Source: JAAYFT01 sp036562765 (GTDB taxonomy: Bacteria; Bacillota; Clostridia; Tissierellales; Tissierellaceae). Taken from it: a stretch of 64,000 nucleotides of DNA. Positions within the stretch are counted from its first letter, which is position 1. Every line of letters starts with the position of its first letter. Under the pieces are notes generated by a model. That model was not told the DNA's origin and did no database searches. It worked only from the letters and a program-made list of their open reading frames with translations. Where the stretch lies: NCBI GenBank assembly GCA_036562765.1, contig DATCJO010000184.1, positions 3,642 through 67,641 of the forward strand, written 5' to 3'. The position numbers and the translations under genes were made by a program. Positions 53,151 through 61,613 of the stretch are shown in pieces.

Positions 53151-53891
53151 ATGTATAAAAATTACTTTGTATCTGTAATAATTGCAGCAGCAGGCATGAG
53201 TAACAGAATGGGCAGCAAAATAAATAAGCAGTTTATAGCTATTGGTGGAAAACCTATTCTTGCTCATACAATTGAGAAATTTGAAAGATGCAGGTATGTT
53301 GATGAAATAATTGTCGTTGCCAAAGAAGAAGAAATAGAATATTGTCGAAAAGAAATTGTAAGAAAATATAAATTTAATAAGGTTGCAAATATAATCCGTG
53401 GTGGAAAGGAAAGACAGGATTCGGTTTATAATGGAATTTTAGCCTTAAATGAAAAATCAGATATTGTGTTAGTCCATGATGGAGCTAGGCCTTTTGTTAA
53501 ATTGGAAAACATAGAGGATGGAATAAAAGGCGTTGTGGAATATGGTGCATGTGTTATAGGTGTACCAGTTACTGATACTATCAAAGTTGTTGGAAATGAT
53601 AAATTTATTGACAGTACGCCAAAAAGGGATTTATTGTGGGCAGCTCAAACACCTCAATGCTTCTTTAAGGAAATTTTAATTAAAGGATATGAGAAGGCTA
53701 TAAATGATGGGTTTTATGGTACCGATGACAGCTCTCTTGTTGAGAGGATAGGATATAATGTAAAGATGATAATGGGCTCTTATGAGAATATAAAAATTAC
53801 AACGCCTGAAGATTTAATACATGCAGAATCGCTGTTAAAAGACAAGGATAAAATTTACAATAGAAGAGAATTTATATCTCAAAGTAGATAA
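53151..53891 (+). CDS. ispD: 2-C-methyl-D-erythritol 4-phosphate cytidylyltransferase
   Basis: About 246 residues. CTP-binding IIAAAGMSNRMGSKINKQF and VLVHDGARPF are canonical. It performs the third step of the MEP isoprenoid route. I choose ATG 53151 because AGAGGTG lies seven bases upstream; ATG 53148 or an overlapping GTG 53142 are in frame but too close to the site. ispF follows after 11 bp. Confidence 0.95.
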   Translation: MYKNYFVSVIIAAAGMSNRMGSKINKQFIAIGGKPILAHTIEKFERCRYVDEIIVVAKEEEIEYCRKEIVRKYKFNKVANIIRGGKERQDSVYNGILALNEKSDIVLVHDGARPFVKLENIEDGIKGVVEYGACVIGVPVTDTIKVVGNDKFIDSTPKRDLLWAAQTPQCFFKEILIKGYEKAINDGFYGTDDSSLVERIGYNVKMIMGSYENIKITTPEDLIHAESLLKDKDKIYNRREFISQSR

Positions 53892-53902
53892 TAGGTGATA
53901 AC

Positions 53903-54391
53903 ATGAGAATAGGATTTGGATACGATGTCCACCAGCTTGTAGAAGGGAGAAAATTAATCATCGGTGGTGTTGATATTCCTTTTGAGAAGGGCCTTTTAGG
54001 GCATTCAGATGCTGATGTATTAATCCATGCAGTAATGGACAGCATCCTAGGTGCATTAGCCCTTGGGGATATAGGTAAGCATTTTCCTGATACCGATGAT
54101 AAATATAAAGATATATCCAGTGTATATTTATTGTCACAAGTGGCTAAATTAATGAATGAAAACGGATATGAAATTGGGAATATTGATGCTGTTGTTGTAG
54201 CACAAAGGCCCAAATTGGCTTCATATATTGATGATATGAGGAAAATAATTGCAGAAACTCTTTCGACATCTGTTGGTAATATAAGCATAAAAGCAACTAC
54301 AACAGAATATCTAGGCTTTGAAGGAAGAGAGGAAGGGATTTCTGCATATAGTGTGTGTTTATTAAAGAAAGTGATTGACAAAAACGATTAA
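53903..54391 (+). CDS. ispF: 2-C-methyl-D-erythritol 2,4-cyclodiphosphate synthase
   Basis: 162 residues. Metal ligands are in GYDVHQL (Asp8, His10) and GHSDADVLIHAV; TTTEYLGFEGREEGISA is near the end. It makes the cyclic diphosphate in the MEP route, after IspE. The gene is linked to ispD, as in most Firmicutes. The proS promoter lies in its 3' end. Confidence 0.97.
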   Translation: MRIGFGYDVHQLVEGRKLIIGGVDIPFEKGLLGHSDADVLIHAVMDSILGALALGDIGKHFPDTDDKYKDISSVYLLSQVAKLMNENGYEIGNIDAVVVAQRPKLASYIDDMRKIIAETLSTSVGNISIKATTTEYLGFEGREEGISAYSVCLLKKVIDKND

Positions 54392-54402
54392 ATATGTATA
54401 AT
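54375..54402 (+). promoter_or_regulatory. Promoter of the proS T-box transcript
   Basis: Perfect TTGACA (54375-54380), a 16-bp spacer and perfect TATAAT (54397-54402), overlapping the end of ispF. Confidence 0.85.
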
Positions 54403-54424
54403 TTGTGTATAAATTCATATTTTG

Positions 54425-54650
54425 CAATGATGGGGACTAGTAAATATTACAGGTCCTAGAGAGGAAGTCACTTAGGTGGAAGACTTCTGACCTCCATGAT
54501 ATTGAACCCACCCCTGAGCTTTTAGCGATGAGCTAAAACGATTGTATCGTTATAACTATCGAGGGAACCTTATTTTACATAAGGTTTATTAGAGTGGTAC
54601 CGCGGAATTAACCTTTCGTCTCTAGGCTTGAGATGAAAGGTTTTTTTAAT
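54425..54650 (+). ncRNA. T-box leader, proline-specific
   Basis: The specifier region reads ATTGAA-CCC-ACCCCTGAGC, so the specifier codon is CCC (54507-54509). The T-box core AGAGTGGTACCGCGG lies at 54591-54605. The terminator stem AACCTTTCGTCT / AGATGAAAGGTT (54610-54642) leads into seven T. Uncharged tRNA-Pro would turn on proS. Confidence 0.95.
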
Positions 54651-54671
54651 AGTTAAGCGAGGATTTTTATA

Positions 54672-54830
54672 TAATGCACAATTATATTAATTCACAATGC
54701 ACAATGTACAATTCACAATTATTATTAGTTAATAGTTAATAATGAATAATATATGTAAATATACAGTTTGTTAATAAATTTAATTGTGAATTGTGCATTT
54801 AATAAAGTTATGAACTGTGAATTGTTCATT
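54672..54830 (+). repeat. Palindromic intergenic element, copy A (proS leader)
   Basis: Left arm holds repeated AATTCACAAT-type units (54685-54720); the middle is AT-rich; the right arm (54780-54830) carries complementary AATTGTGAATTGTGCATT and TGAACTGTGAATTGTTCATT units. A 21-nt stretch at 54700-54720 is identical to copy C. It lies between the T-box terminator and the proS start, so it is part of the transcribed leader. Confidence 0.75.
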
Positions 54831-54872
54831 GAACAAATTTATGAATTAAAAGAAGAAGAAGGAGGAGATAGT

Positions 54873-56594
54873 ATGCGAATGTCAAATTTATACATGCCAA
54901 CACTAAGGGAAGTACCTGCTGAAGCTGAAATACCTAGCCATAAATTGCTTCTTAGGGCAGGGATGATAAGGAAATTAGTGAGTGGTATTTATTCCTATTT
55001 GCCATTGGGATACAGGGTTATTAGAAAGATAGAAAATATTGTTAGAGAGGAAATGGATAATGCAGGAGCTCAAGAACTATTGATGTCTGCAATTCAGCCT
55101 AAGGAACTTTGGGAAGCTACAGGAAGATGGCATGATTTTGGGCCAGAAATGTTTAAATTGAAGGATAGGCATGACAGGGAATTTTGTCTAGGTCCTACCC
55201 ATGAAGAATATTTTACTAGTCTTGTAAAGGGAGAGGTAAAATCATATAAGCAGTTGCCTCTTAATCTGTATCAAATTCAAACAAAATACAGAGATGAAAA
55301 AAGGCCTAGATTTGGTCTAATGAGAAGCAGAGAATTCATTATGAAAGACGCATATAGTTTTGATGCTGATGAAGAAGGAATGAGAAAATCTTATGAAATC
55401 ATGTGGAAGGCCTATGAAAAAATCTTTGATAGATTGAAGCTAAAATATAAGGTAGTATTAGGAGATTCTGGAGCTATGGGAGGAAATGTTTCTCATGAGT
55501 TCATGGCACTATCTGAAGTAGGAGAAGGTGTCATAGCATACTGTGAACACTGTGATTATGCTGCTACTTTAGAAAAGGCTTCAGTTATATATAAAGTAGA
55601 AAATGATGTAGAAGAATTGCCTGTTGAAAAAGTCCATACACCAGGGGTTACTACAATTGAAGAGCTCGAAAGGTTTTTTGGTATTAATGCTTCAAATTTT
55701 GCTAAAGCAGTAGTATATAAGGCTGCTGGCTATCCTGTAATAGCTGTAATTCCAGGTGATAGAGAATTAAATGAAACTAAGTTATGCAATTATTTAAAAA
55801 TAGCTGAACATGAACTTGAAATGGCAAATGAAGATTTAATAAAAGAAATCACTGGAGCAAATAAAGGTTTTACAGGACCAGTTAACTTAAAAGGAGAAGT
55901 TAGGCTCCTTATTGATTCCAGGATTACTAAAATGAAAAATCTTGTTACTGGTGCAAATGAAACAGATTACCACTTAAAGAATGTTAACTATGGAAGGGAT
56001 TTTACAGGAGAAGTAGTTGATGACTTGCTATTAGTTAGAGAAGGAGATATCTGTCCAAAATGTGGAGAAACCTTAAAAATGGAGAGAGGCATAGAAGTAG
56101 GAAATATATTCCAATTAGGTACAAAGTATTCTAAGCCACTAAATGCTACTTTCTTAGACGAAAATGGCATTGAAAAACCATTTGTAATGGGATGCTATGG
56201 AATAGGCATATCAAGGACAATGATGGCTGTAGTAGAGCAATATCATGATGATGATGGAATTATCTGGCCATTAATTGTTGCACCATATCATGTAATAGTG
56301 ACTGTTATCAATTCAAAAAACAGTGAACAGATGGAACTTGGAGAAAGAATCTACAGTGAATTAATGGCACATGGTGTAGAAGTTCTATTAGATGATAGAA
56401 ATGAAAGTGCTGGAGTTAAATTTAAAGACAGGGATTTAATTGGTATCCCAATTAGGATTACAGTAGGCAAGAAGGCTGGCGAATCAATTGTAGAATATTC
56501 CCTACGAAAAGATAAAGAGAAAAAAGAAGTACATGTAAATGAGATAATAAGATTAGTAGAAGAAGAATTTGAAAAAGCTGGTTTGAAGTTTTAA
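54873..56594 (+). CDS. proS: Prolyl-tRNA synthetase
   Basis: 573 residues from ATG 54873 (site AAGGAGGAG). A longer frame from 54768 would put 35 residues encoded by the palindromic element before the true start. This is the bacterial class II type with motif 1 (AGMIRKLVSGIYSYLPLGYRV), motif 2 (RPRFGLMRSREFIMKDAYSFD), a YbaK-like editing insert at about 225-385, and motif 3 (GCYGIGISRTMMAVVEQ). It charges tRNA-Pro. It is controlled by the Pro T-box upstream. Confidence 0.97.
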   Translation: MRMSNLYMPTLREVPAEAEIPSHKLLLRAGMIRKLVSGIYSYLPLGYRVIRKIENIVREEMDNAGAQELLMSAIQPKELWEATGRWHDFGPEMFKLKDRHDREFCLGPTHEEYFTSLVKGEVKSYKQLPLNLYQIQTKYRDEKRPRFGLMRSREFIMKDAYSFDADEEGMRKSYEIMWKAYEKIFDRLKLKYKVVLGDSGAMGGNVSHEFMALSEVGEGVIAYCEHCDYAATLEKASVIYKVENDVEELPVEKVHTPGVTTIEELERFFGINASNFAKAVVYKAAGYPVIAVIPGDRELNETKLCNYLKIAEHELEMANEDLIKEITGANKGFTGPVNLKGEVRLLIDSRITKMKNLVTGANETDYHLKNVNYGRDFTGEVVDDLLLVREGDICPKCGETLKMERGIEVGNIFQLGTKYSKPLNATFLDENGIEKPFVMGCYGIGISRTMMAVVEQYHDDDGIIWPLIVAPYHVIVTVINSKNSEQMELGERIYSELMAHGVEVLLDDRNESAGVKFKDRDLIGIPIRITVGKKAGESIVEYSLRKDKEKKEVHVNEIIRLVEEEFEKAGLKF

Positions 56595-56619
56595 ATAAAG
56601 TTTTCTAATTAGAATTTTT

Positions 56620-56660
56620 AGAAAGTCCTTACCTTCATCAGGAACAGGACTTTCTTTTTT
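56620..56660 (+). terminator. Terminator of proS
   Basis: 10-bp stem AGAAAGTCCT / AGGACTTTCT followed by six T. Confidence 0.92.
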
Positions 56661-56852
56661 ATAAATTAAATAGGACTTAAGTCTTATTTTTTTGAAAGAA
56701 ATAGCCAGAATATTTAAAATTGTGTAGTATAAGAATACAGACTCATAGATAACTAGATTAATAACGTGTATAATGGGTATTAATTAAATGTCATATTTTT
56801 AGTTTGACAGCATATATTGTTATATATATGTGGGGGAAGGAGATCATAATAT

Positions 56853-57017
56853 ATGGATTTCGAACTTGAATTAGTAATGCTATGTGAAAAGATTATTGAT
56901 TTACTGGAGGAATTAAAACAAAAATCATTAATTACTGAAGAAGAGTACATAAATCATACAAAGTTGAAATTTGAATTTTTAAAAAGAAATCTTGTTGGTG
57001 TAAGTGATTATTATTAA
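56853..57017 (+). CDS. Small protein, 54 residues, unknown function
   Basis: The ATG 56853 follows a strong ribosome site (GGGGGAAGGAG) and encodes an acidic alpha-helical protein: MDFELELVMLCEKII start, ELKQKSLITEEEYINH in the middle, GVSDYY end. A terminator follows at 57089, so it is a complete small transcription unit between proS and gltX. I do not recognise the family. The LITEEEYINHTKLKFEFL pattern resembles short helical hairpin segments seen in SHOCT-like proteins, but the match is weak. Confidence 0.7.
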   Translation: MDFELELVMLCEKIIDLLEELKQKSLITEEEYINHTKLKFEFLKRNLVGVSDYY

Positions 57018-57088
57018 ATTATACGATTTATCTTGATATGTTTTTACATAATATAATAGATAATAATAAAACACTTAGGTTTATTATT

Positions 57089-57125
57089 ACTATATTCAAA
57101 TATACAATTGAATATAGTTTTTTTG
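57089..57125 (+). terminator. Terminator of the 54-residue gene
   Basis: 11-bp stem ACTATATTCAA / TTGAATATAGT followed by seven T. Confidence 0.9.
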
Positions 57126-57138
57126 TTTTTTGCAATTG

Positions 57139-57168
57139 TTTACATTTTGAATATTTCTATTATATAAT
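57139..57168 (+). promoter_or_regulatory. Promoter of gltX
   Basis: TTTACA (57139-57144), an 18-bp spacer and TATAAT (57163-57168). Confidence 0.65.
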
Positions 57169-57197
57169 AAAGATAATTAATTCAGGAGGTGTAGAGA

Positions 57198-58685
57198 TTG
57201 AAAGAAGTTAGAGTAAGATTTGCTCCAAGTCCTACTGGATATTTACATATAGGAGGATTAAGAACTGCTTTATATAATTATCTATTTGCAAGGCATAACA
57301 ATGGCAAGTTCATATTGAGAATTGAAGATACAGATCAAACAAGATATGTTGAGGGTGCGATAGAAAATCTGATTGAATCGTTACACTGGGCTGGTATAGA
57401 ATATGATGAAGGTGTATTTTTGGAAAATGGGAAAATTGTCGAAAAAGGAGATTATGGTCCATACATTCAATCAAAGAGATTGGATATATATAAAAAATAT
57501 GTCGATGAATTAGTGGAAAAAGGCCATGCGTATTACTGCTTCTGTTCTAAGGAAAGGCTTGATGCCCTTAGAGAAGAACAGAGGATAAAGGGATTAGTTC
57601 CAAAATATGATGGACTATGCAGGAGCATTCCTCTTGAAGAAGCTAAAGAGAGAATTGCTAGAGGAGAAGAATATGTAGTTAGATTGAAGCTTCCTCATAA
57701 TTACGATATTAAGTTTCATGACCTTGTTAGAGGAGATATTGTAATAAATACAAATGATATAGATGACCAAGTATTATTAAAATCTGATGGATTCCCAACA
57801 TACCATTTGGCTGTAGTTGTAGATGACCATTTGATGGGTATAACTCATGTAGTAAGAGGAGAAGAATGGCTTCCATCAACTCCAAAGCATGTATATCTTT
57901 ATGAAGCCTTTGGTTGGGAAAAGCCAACCTATGTTCATTTGCCAACAGTACTTAACAAGGACAGAAAGAAATTAAGCAAAAGACAAGGCGATGTATCTGT
58001 TGAAGATTTTAGGGAAAGTGGCTATCTTCCAGAGGCAATAATAAACTATTTGGCGTTAGTTGGATGGAGCCCAGAAGACAATCAAGAAATCTTCTCAATA
58101 GAAGAATTAATTGAAAAGTTTTCCTTCGAAAGGGTAGCCAAAACTGGAGGAATTTTTGATAAGGACAAGTTAAATTGGATAAATGGCCACTATATTAGAA
58201 ATTCTTCAGTTGAAAGAATTACAGAACTTGCTATTCCTTATTTGAAAAAAGCAGGATTTATTGATGACAAATTTGTTGAAGAAAGATATGACTGGTTAAA
58301 ATTACTAGTAAGAACAATTCAAGAAAGCATAGATACAATTGCAGAAATACCAGAGAAGGTTGAATTTATATTTAAGGAACACATTGATATAGAAGATGAA
58401 GAAGCGTTGGAAGTTCTTAAGGGAGAACAAGTGCCAGTAGTATTAAGTGCTATCAAAGAAGAATTAAATGCTGTGGATGAATTAGATGAAGAGAAGGCAA
58501 AAGCACTTATAAAGCAGGTACAAAAGTCTACTGGAGTAAAAGGTAAAAACTTGTATATGCCTGCTAGAGTTGCTTTAACAGGCAAAACCCATGGCCCTGA
58601 ATTTGTAAATATAATGGCATTATTGGGTAAAAAGAATATAATAATAAGAATCGAAGATGTAGAAAAGAAATACTTAAACATTTAG
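57198..58685 (+). CDS. gltX: Glutamyl-tRNA synthetase
   Basis: TTG start with a very strong AGGAGGTG site. 495 residues. HIGH motif in FAPSPTGYLHIGGLRTALYN, KLSKR in KKLSKRQGDVSVEDF. It charges tRNA-Glu, and in many Firmicutes also tRNA-Gln before amidation; which applies here cannot be told. It is next to cysS, with cysE, found between them in Bacillus, missing. A palindromic element lies right after the stop. Confidence 0.96.
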   Translation: MKEVRVRFAPSPTGYLHIGGLRTALYNYLFARHNNGKFILRIEDTDQTRYVEGAIENLIESLHWAGIEYDEGVFLENGKIVEKGDYGPYIQSKRLDIYKKYVDELVEKGHAYYCFCSKERLDALREEQRIKGLVPKYDGLCRSIPLEEAKERIARGEEYVVRLKLPHNYDIKFHDLVRGDIVINTNDIDDQVLLKSDGFPTYHLAVVVDDHLMGITHVVRGEEWLPSTPKHVYLYEAFGWEKPTYVHLPTVLNKDRKKLSKRQGDVSVEDFRESGYLPEAIINYLALVGWSPEDNQEIFSIEELIEKFSFERVAKTGGIFDKDKLNWINGHYIRNSSVERITELAIPYLKKAGFIDDKFVEERYDWLKLLVRTIQESIDTIAEIPEKVEFIFKEHIDIEDEEALEVLKGEQVPVVLSAIKEELNAVDELDEEKAKALIKQVQKSTGVKGKNLYMPARVALTGKTHGPEFVNIMALLGKKNIIIRIEDVEKKYLNI

Positions 58686-58799
58686 TGAATAGCAAATGTA
58701 GTCATTATTGGTGAATAGTGAATAAATTAATTGGTGAAAAATTAAAATGAATGACTAAAACATAAATTATTCACTATTCACTATTAACTATTCACTTTT
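58686..58799. repeat. Palindromic intergenic element, copy B (gltX-cysS)
   Basis: Arms GTGAATAGTGAATAAATT (58711-58728) and AAATTATTCACTATTCAC (58764-58781) pair at 17 of 18 positions. Outer GTGAATAG / CTATTCAC repeats at 58685 and 58786 extend the fold, and GTCATT / AATGAC lies between. Its GTGAATAGTGAAT unit is also in copy C. Confidence 0.8.
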
Positions 58800-58830
58800 T
58801 ATTGTGCTTATGCAATAAAGGAGGGTAGAG

Positions 58831-60228
58831 ATGAAATTATACAATACTTTGACCAGGAAAAAGGAAGAATTTGTACCATTAGTTGAAGGACAGGTTAGGA
58901 TGTATACTTGTGGTCCTACAGTTTACAACTATATACATGTTGGAAATGCGAGGCCAATGGTAGTATTTGATACTTTGAGAAGGTACTTTATTTATAGAGG
59001 TTACGATGTAAAATATGTAGTTAATTTTACAGATATAGATGATAAGATAATCAACAGAGCAAATGAAGAAAACACCAGCTACAAGGAAATAGCAGAAAAA
59101 TATATAGAAGCGTTTTTAGAAGATGCTAAGGGATTGAATTTATTAGAAGAAAAAACCATACATCCAAGGGCAACTGAATTTATTAAGCCAATGATTGATT
59201 TTATTCAAAGATTGATTGATATAGGTGCAGCTTACAATGCAGATGGCAATGTCTATTTTAACATAGAGGCTGCAGAGAATTATGGAAAGTTGTCCAAGAA
59301 AAACATTGAAGAGCTAATAAGCGGCGCAAGGGTAGAAGTCAGCGAAGAAAAGAGAAACCCTATGGACTTTGCATTGTGGAAAAAGGCAAAGGAAGGTGAA
59401 CCATGCTGGGAAAGCCCTTGGGGGAAAGGAAGACCTGGTTGGCATATCGAATGCTCTGTCATGGCAAGGACTTTATTAGGTGATACAATAGATATCCATG
59501 CTGGTGGAGAAGATTTACAGTTTCCTCATCACGAAAATGAAATTGCACAATCAGAAACTTTAACTGGCAAGCCTTTTGCGAGATATTGGCTTCACAATGC
59601 CATGATTAATGTAGATAACCAAAAGATGTCCAAATCGTTGGGGAATTTCCTATTAGTTAGGGATATAAAGAAGGAATTTGATTTGGAAGTTTTGAGGTTC
59701 TTTTTATTATCTGCCCACTACAGGACTCCAATGAATTTCACTAGAGATATTATGAAGCAAATGGAAAAGGGCTTGGAAAGATTGTATAATGGTAAGAAGA
59801 ATCTTGAATATTTATTGGATAAGACTGAAGATAGGCCTTTGAATGAAGAAGAAGAAAAGCATTTGGAGGAAATAGAGAAGTATAAACAAGACTTTATAGA
59901 CTCCATGGATGATGATATAAATACTGCTGATGCCATAGCTTCTATGTTTGAATTGGTAAAATACACTAATTCCAATTTGAATGAAAAATCTTCAAAAGCG
60001 CTTGTATCAAAAGCGTATCAAATACTCATGGAACTTGCAAATGTCCTAGGGATATTGTATAAGAAAGATGAAATATTGGAAGAAGAAATATTGGAACTTA
60101 TTGAAAAGAGAACTGAAGCTAGAAAGAATAAAAATTATAAATTAGCAGATGAAATTAGGGATAAACTAAGAGAAAAAGGAATCATCCTTGAAGATACACC
60201 TGAAGGAGTGAAATGGAGAAGAATTTAG
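58831..60228 (+). CDS. cysS: Cysteinyl-tRNA synthetase
   Basis: 465 residues. The zinc/active site CGPTVYNYIHVGNARP, GWHIECSVMA, GGEDLQFPHHENEIAQSE and KMSKSLGNF all match CysRS. Site AAGGAGGG. mrnC begins three bases after the stop. The start of this operon lies in the region of palindrome copy B. Confidence 0.97.
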   Translation: MKLYNTLTRKKEEFVPLVEGQVRMYTCGPTVYNYIHVGNARPMVVFDTLRRYFIYRGYDVKYVVNFTDIDDKIINRANEENTSYKEIAEKYIEAFLEDAKGLNLLEEKTIHPRATEFIKPMIDFIQRLIDIGAAYNADGNVYFNIEAAENYGKLSKKNIEELISGARVEVSEEKRNPMDFALWKKAKEGEPCWESPWGKGRPGWHIECSVMARTLLGDTIDIHAGGEDLQFPHHENEIAQSETLTGKPFARYWLHNAMINVDNQKMSKSLGNFLLVRDIKKEFDLEVLRFFLLSAHYRTPMNFTRDIMKQMEKGLERLYNGKKNLEYLLDKTEDRPLNEEEEKHLEEIEKYKQDFIDSMDDDINTADAIASMFELVKYTNSNLNEKSSKALVSKAYQILMELANVLGILYKKDEILEEEILELIEKRTEARKNKNYKLADEIRDKLREKGIILEDTPEGVKWRRI

Positions 60229-60231
60229 ATT

Positions 60232-60651
60232 ATGGAACAAAATATTTTTAAAGAAATGATTAACAAATTAAGTGCAGAGGATATAGCTATGCTATCTCCT
60301 TTGCACCTTGCTTATATAGGGGATGCAGTTTATGAACTATTAGTAAGGACTTTTGTTTTAAGTAAAAAAATACCTGTAAAGGAACTGCATAAATTGTCTA
60401 CGGATTATGTTAAAGCAAAGGCACAGTCTGACATAGTACACAAGCTAGAGGAATATTTGACTGAAGAAGAAAAGGCAATAGTTATAAGAGGAAGAAATGC
60501 AAAGTCCAACTCTATAGCTAAAAATGCCACAGTAATAGATTATAAATATGCTACTGGTTTTGAAGCTTTAATTGGATACTTATATTTAACTGAAAACATG
60601 GACAGAATTGGAGAGATATTTAGACTGATTATTGAAGATAACCTTAACTAG
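60232..60651 (+). CDS. mrnC: Mini-ribonuclease III
   Basis: 139 residues, an RNase III catalytic domain without the dsRNA-binding domain. The key acidic motif is LAYIGDAVYELLVRTF (Asp31), followed by VKAKAQS and FEALIGYLYL. It matures 23S rRNA in Bacillus. It starts three bases after cysS; its ribosome site lies in the end of that gene (AAATGGAGAAG). Confidence 0.95.
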   Translation: MEQNIFKEMINKLSAEDIAMLSPLHLAYIGDAVYELLVRTFVLSKKIPVKELHKLSTDYVKAKAQSDIVHKLEEYLTEEEKAIVIRGRNAKSNSIAKNATVIDYKYATGFEALIGYLYLTENMDRIGEIFRLIIEDNLN

Positions 60652-60667
60652 AGAAAAGGGGGAAAAA

Positions 60668-61432
60668 ATGGCTAAAGTTGAGTTAATAAGGTATACTCCA
60701 GATGGAGAAAAACTAATTGCAGCAGCTGCAAAGCTGTGCTATTCGCCTGTAGGAATAAGCGAGATTGAAGAAAACCTAGATGAAGGTAAAATTGAGTCTT
60801 TTTTATCTATGCTTGTGGATTTAAATCACGAAAGTCCTATAGAACATGTTACTTTTACATTTGCAGTAGAAGGAGTATCTCGAACTTTAACGCATCAACT
60901 AGTAAGGCATAGAATTGCAAGCTATTCACAGCAGTCTCAAAGATATGTTAAGCTAGACCAATTTCAATATATAATTCCTCCTTCCATAGAAAAAAATAAA
61001 AAGGCTAAGGAGTTATTTGTAAAAACTATGGAAGAATGTCAGCGAAGTTATAATGAAATATCAAATATATTATTTGAAGATTATTATAATAAGTATTTAG
61101 AAGAAGGCTTAAGTGAAAAAGAAGCGAAACACAAGGCAGAGAAAGAGGCCATAGAAGATGCAAGATATGTTTTCCCTAATGCATGTGAAACTAAAATTGT
61201 TTTTACAATGAATGCAAGGTCCCTAATGAACTTTTTCAGGTTAAGGACCTGCAATAGAGCTCAATGGGAAATTAGGGAATTGGCTATTGAGATGTTAAAA
61301 GAAGTTAAAAAAGTTTATCCTATTCTTTTCAAAAATGCAGGGCCCAAATGTTTAACTGGACCATGTCCAGAAGGCAAGATGACATGCGGAAAAATAAAAG
61401 AAGTGAGAGAAAAATTTAAAAACTTAGTATAG
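60668..61432 (+). CDS. thyX: Flavin-dependent thymidylate synthase ThyX
   Basis: 254 residues from ATG 60668 (site AAAAGGGGG). An upstream in-frame start at 60632 lies inside mrnC. The ThyX signature RHR..S....S.R is at 80-92 (RHRIASYSQQSQR). It makes dTMP with FAD and methylenetetrahydrofolate, so no ThyA is needed. In Bacillus this place has no thymidylate gene, so thyX is an insertion into the mrnC-rlmB order. Confidence 0.96.
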   Translation: MAKVELIRYTPDGEKLIAAAAKLCYSPVGISEIEENLDEGKIESFLSMLVDLNHESPIEHVTFTFAVEGVSRTLTHQLVRHRIASYSQQSQRYVKLDQFQYIIPPSIEKNKKAKELFVKTMEECQRSYNEISNILFEDYYNKYLEEGLSEKEAKHKAEKEAIEDARYVFPNACETKIVFTMNARSLMNFFRLRTCNRAQWEIRELAIEMLKEVKKVYPILFKNAGPKCLTGPCPEGKMTCGKIKEVREKFKNLV

Positions 61433-61435
61433 TAT

Positions 61436-61591
61436 AATTCACAGTTCACAATGTACAATTCACAATTGCAGTGAATAGTGAATGGTGAAAAGTTAGTAAT
61501 TGATAGCAGCGAATTTATTTGCTGTTTACCATAATTATTCACTATTAGTTATTCACTTTTCACTAAAATTGTGAACTGTGAATTGTGAATT
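61436..61591. repeat. Palindromic intergenic element, copy C (thyX-rlmB)
   Basis: A nested palindrome. Outer arms of AATTCACAGTTCACAATG type (61436-61467) face AATTGTGAACTGTGAATTG units (61565-61591). Inner arms (61471-61501 and 61533-61563) are GTGAATAGTGAATGG and its complement. An apical CAGC/GCTG hairpin sits near 61506-61524. It combines the units seen separately in copies A and B. Confidence 0.85.
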
Positions 61592-61613
61592 AAATAGAAA
61601 GGTTTGTGGTATT

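Noticed and set aside
54768..54872. Longer N-terminus for ProS starting at 54768
   Set aside because: The extra 35 residues are encoded by the palindromic element; the ATG at 54873 has the strong site and the conserved start of the family.
54672..61591. CRISPR array as explanation for the repeated AATTCACAAT-type units
   Set aside because: Units are too short, unevenly spaced, palindromic and spread over three gaps; there are no regular spacers or cas genes.
61578..61613. Longer N-terminus for RlmB starting at 61578
   Set aside because: It lies in the end of palindrome copy C; the conserved protein begins at 61614.
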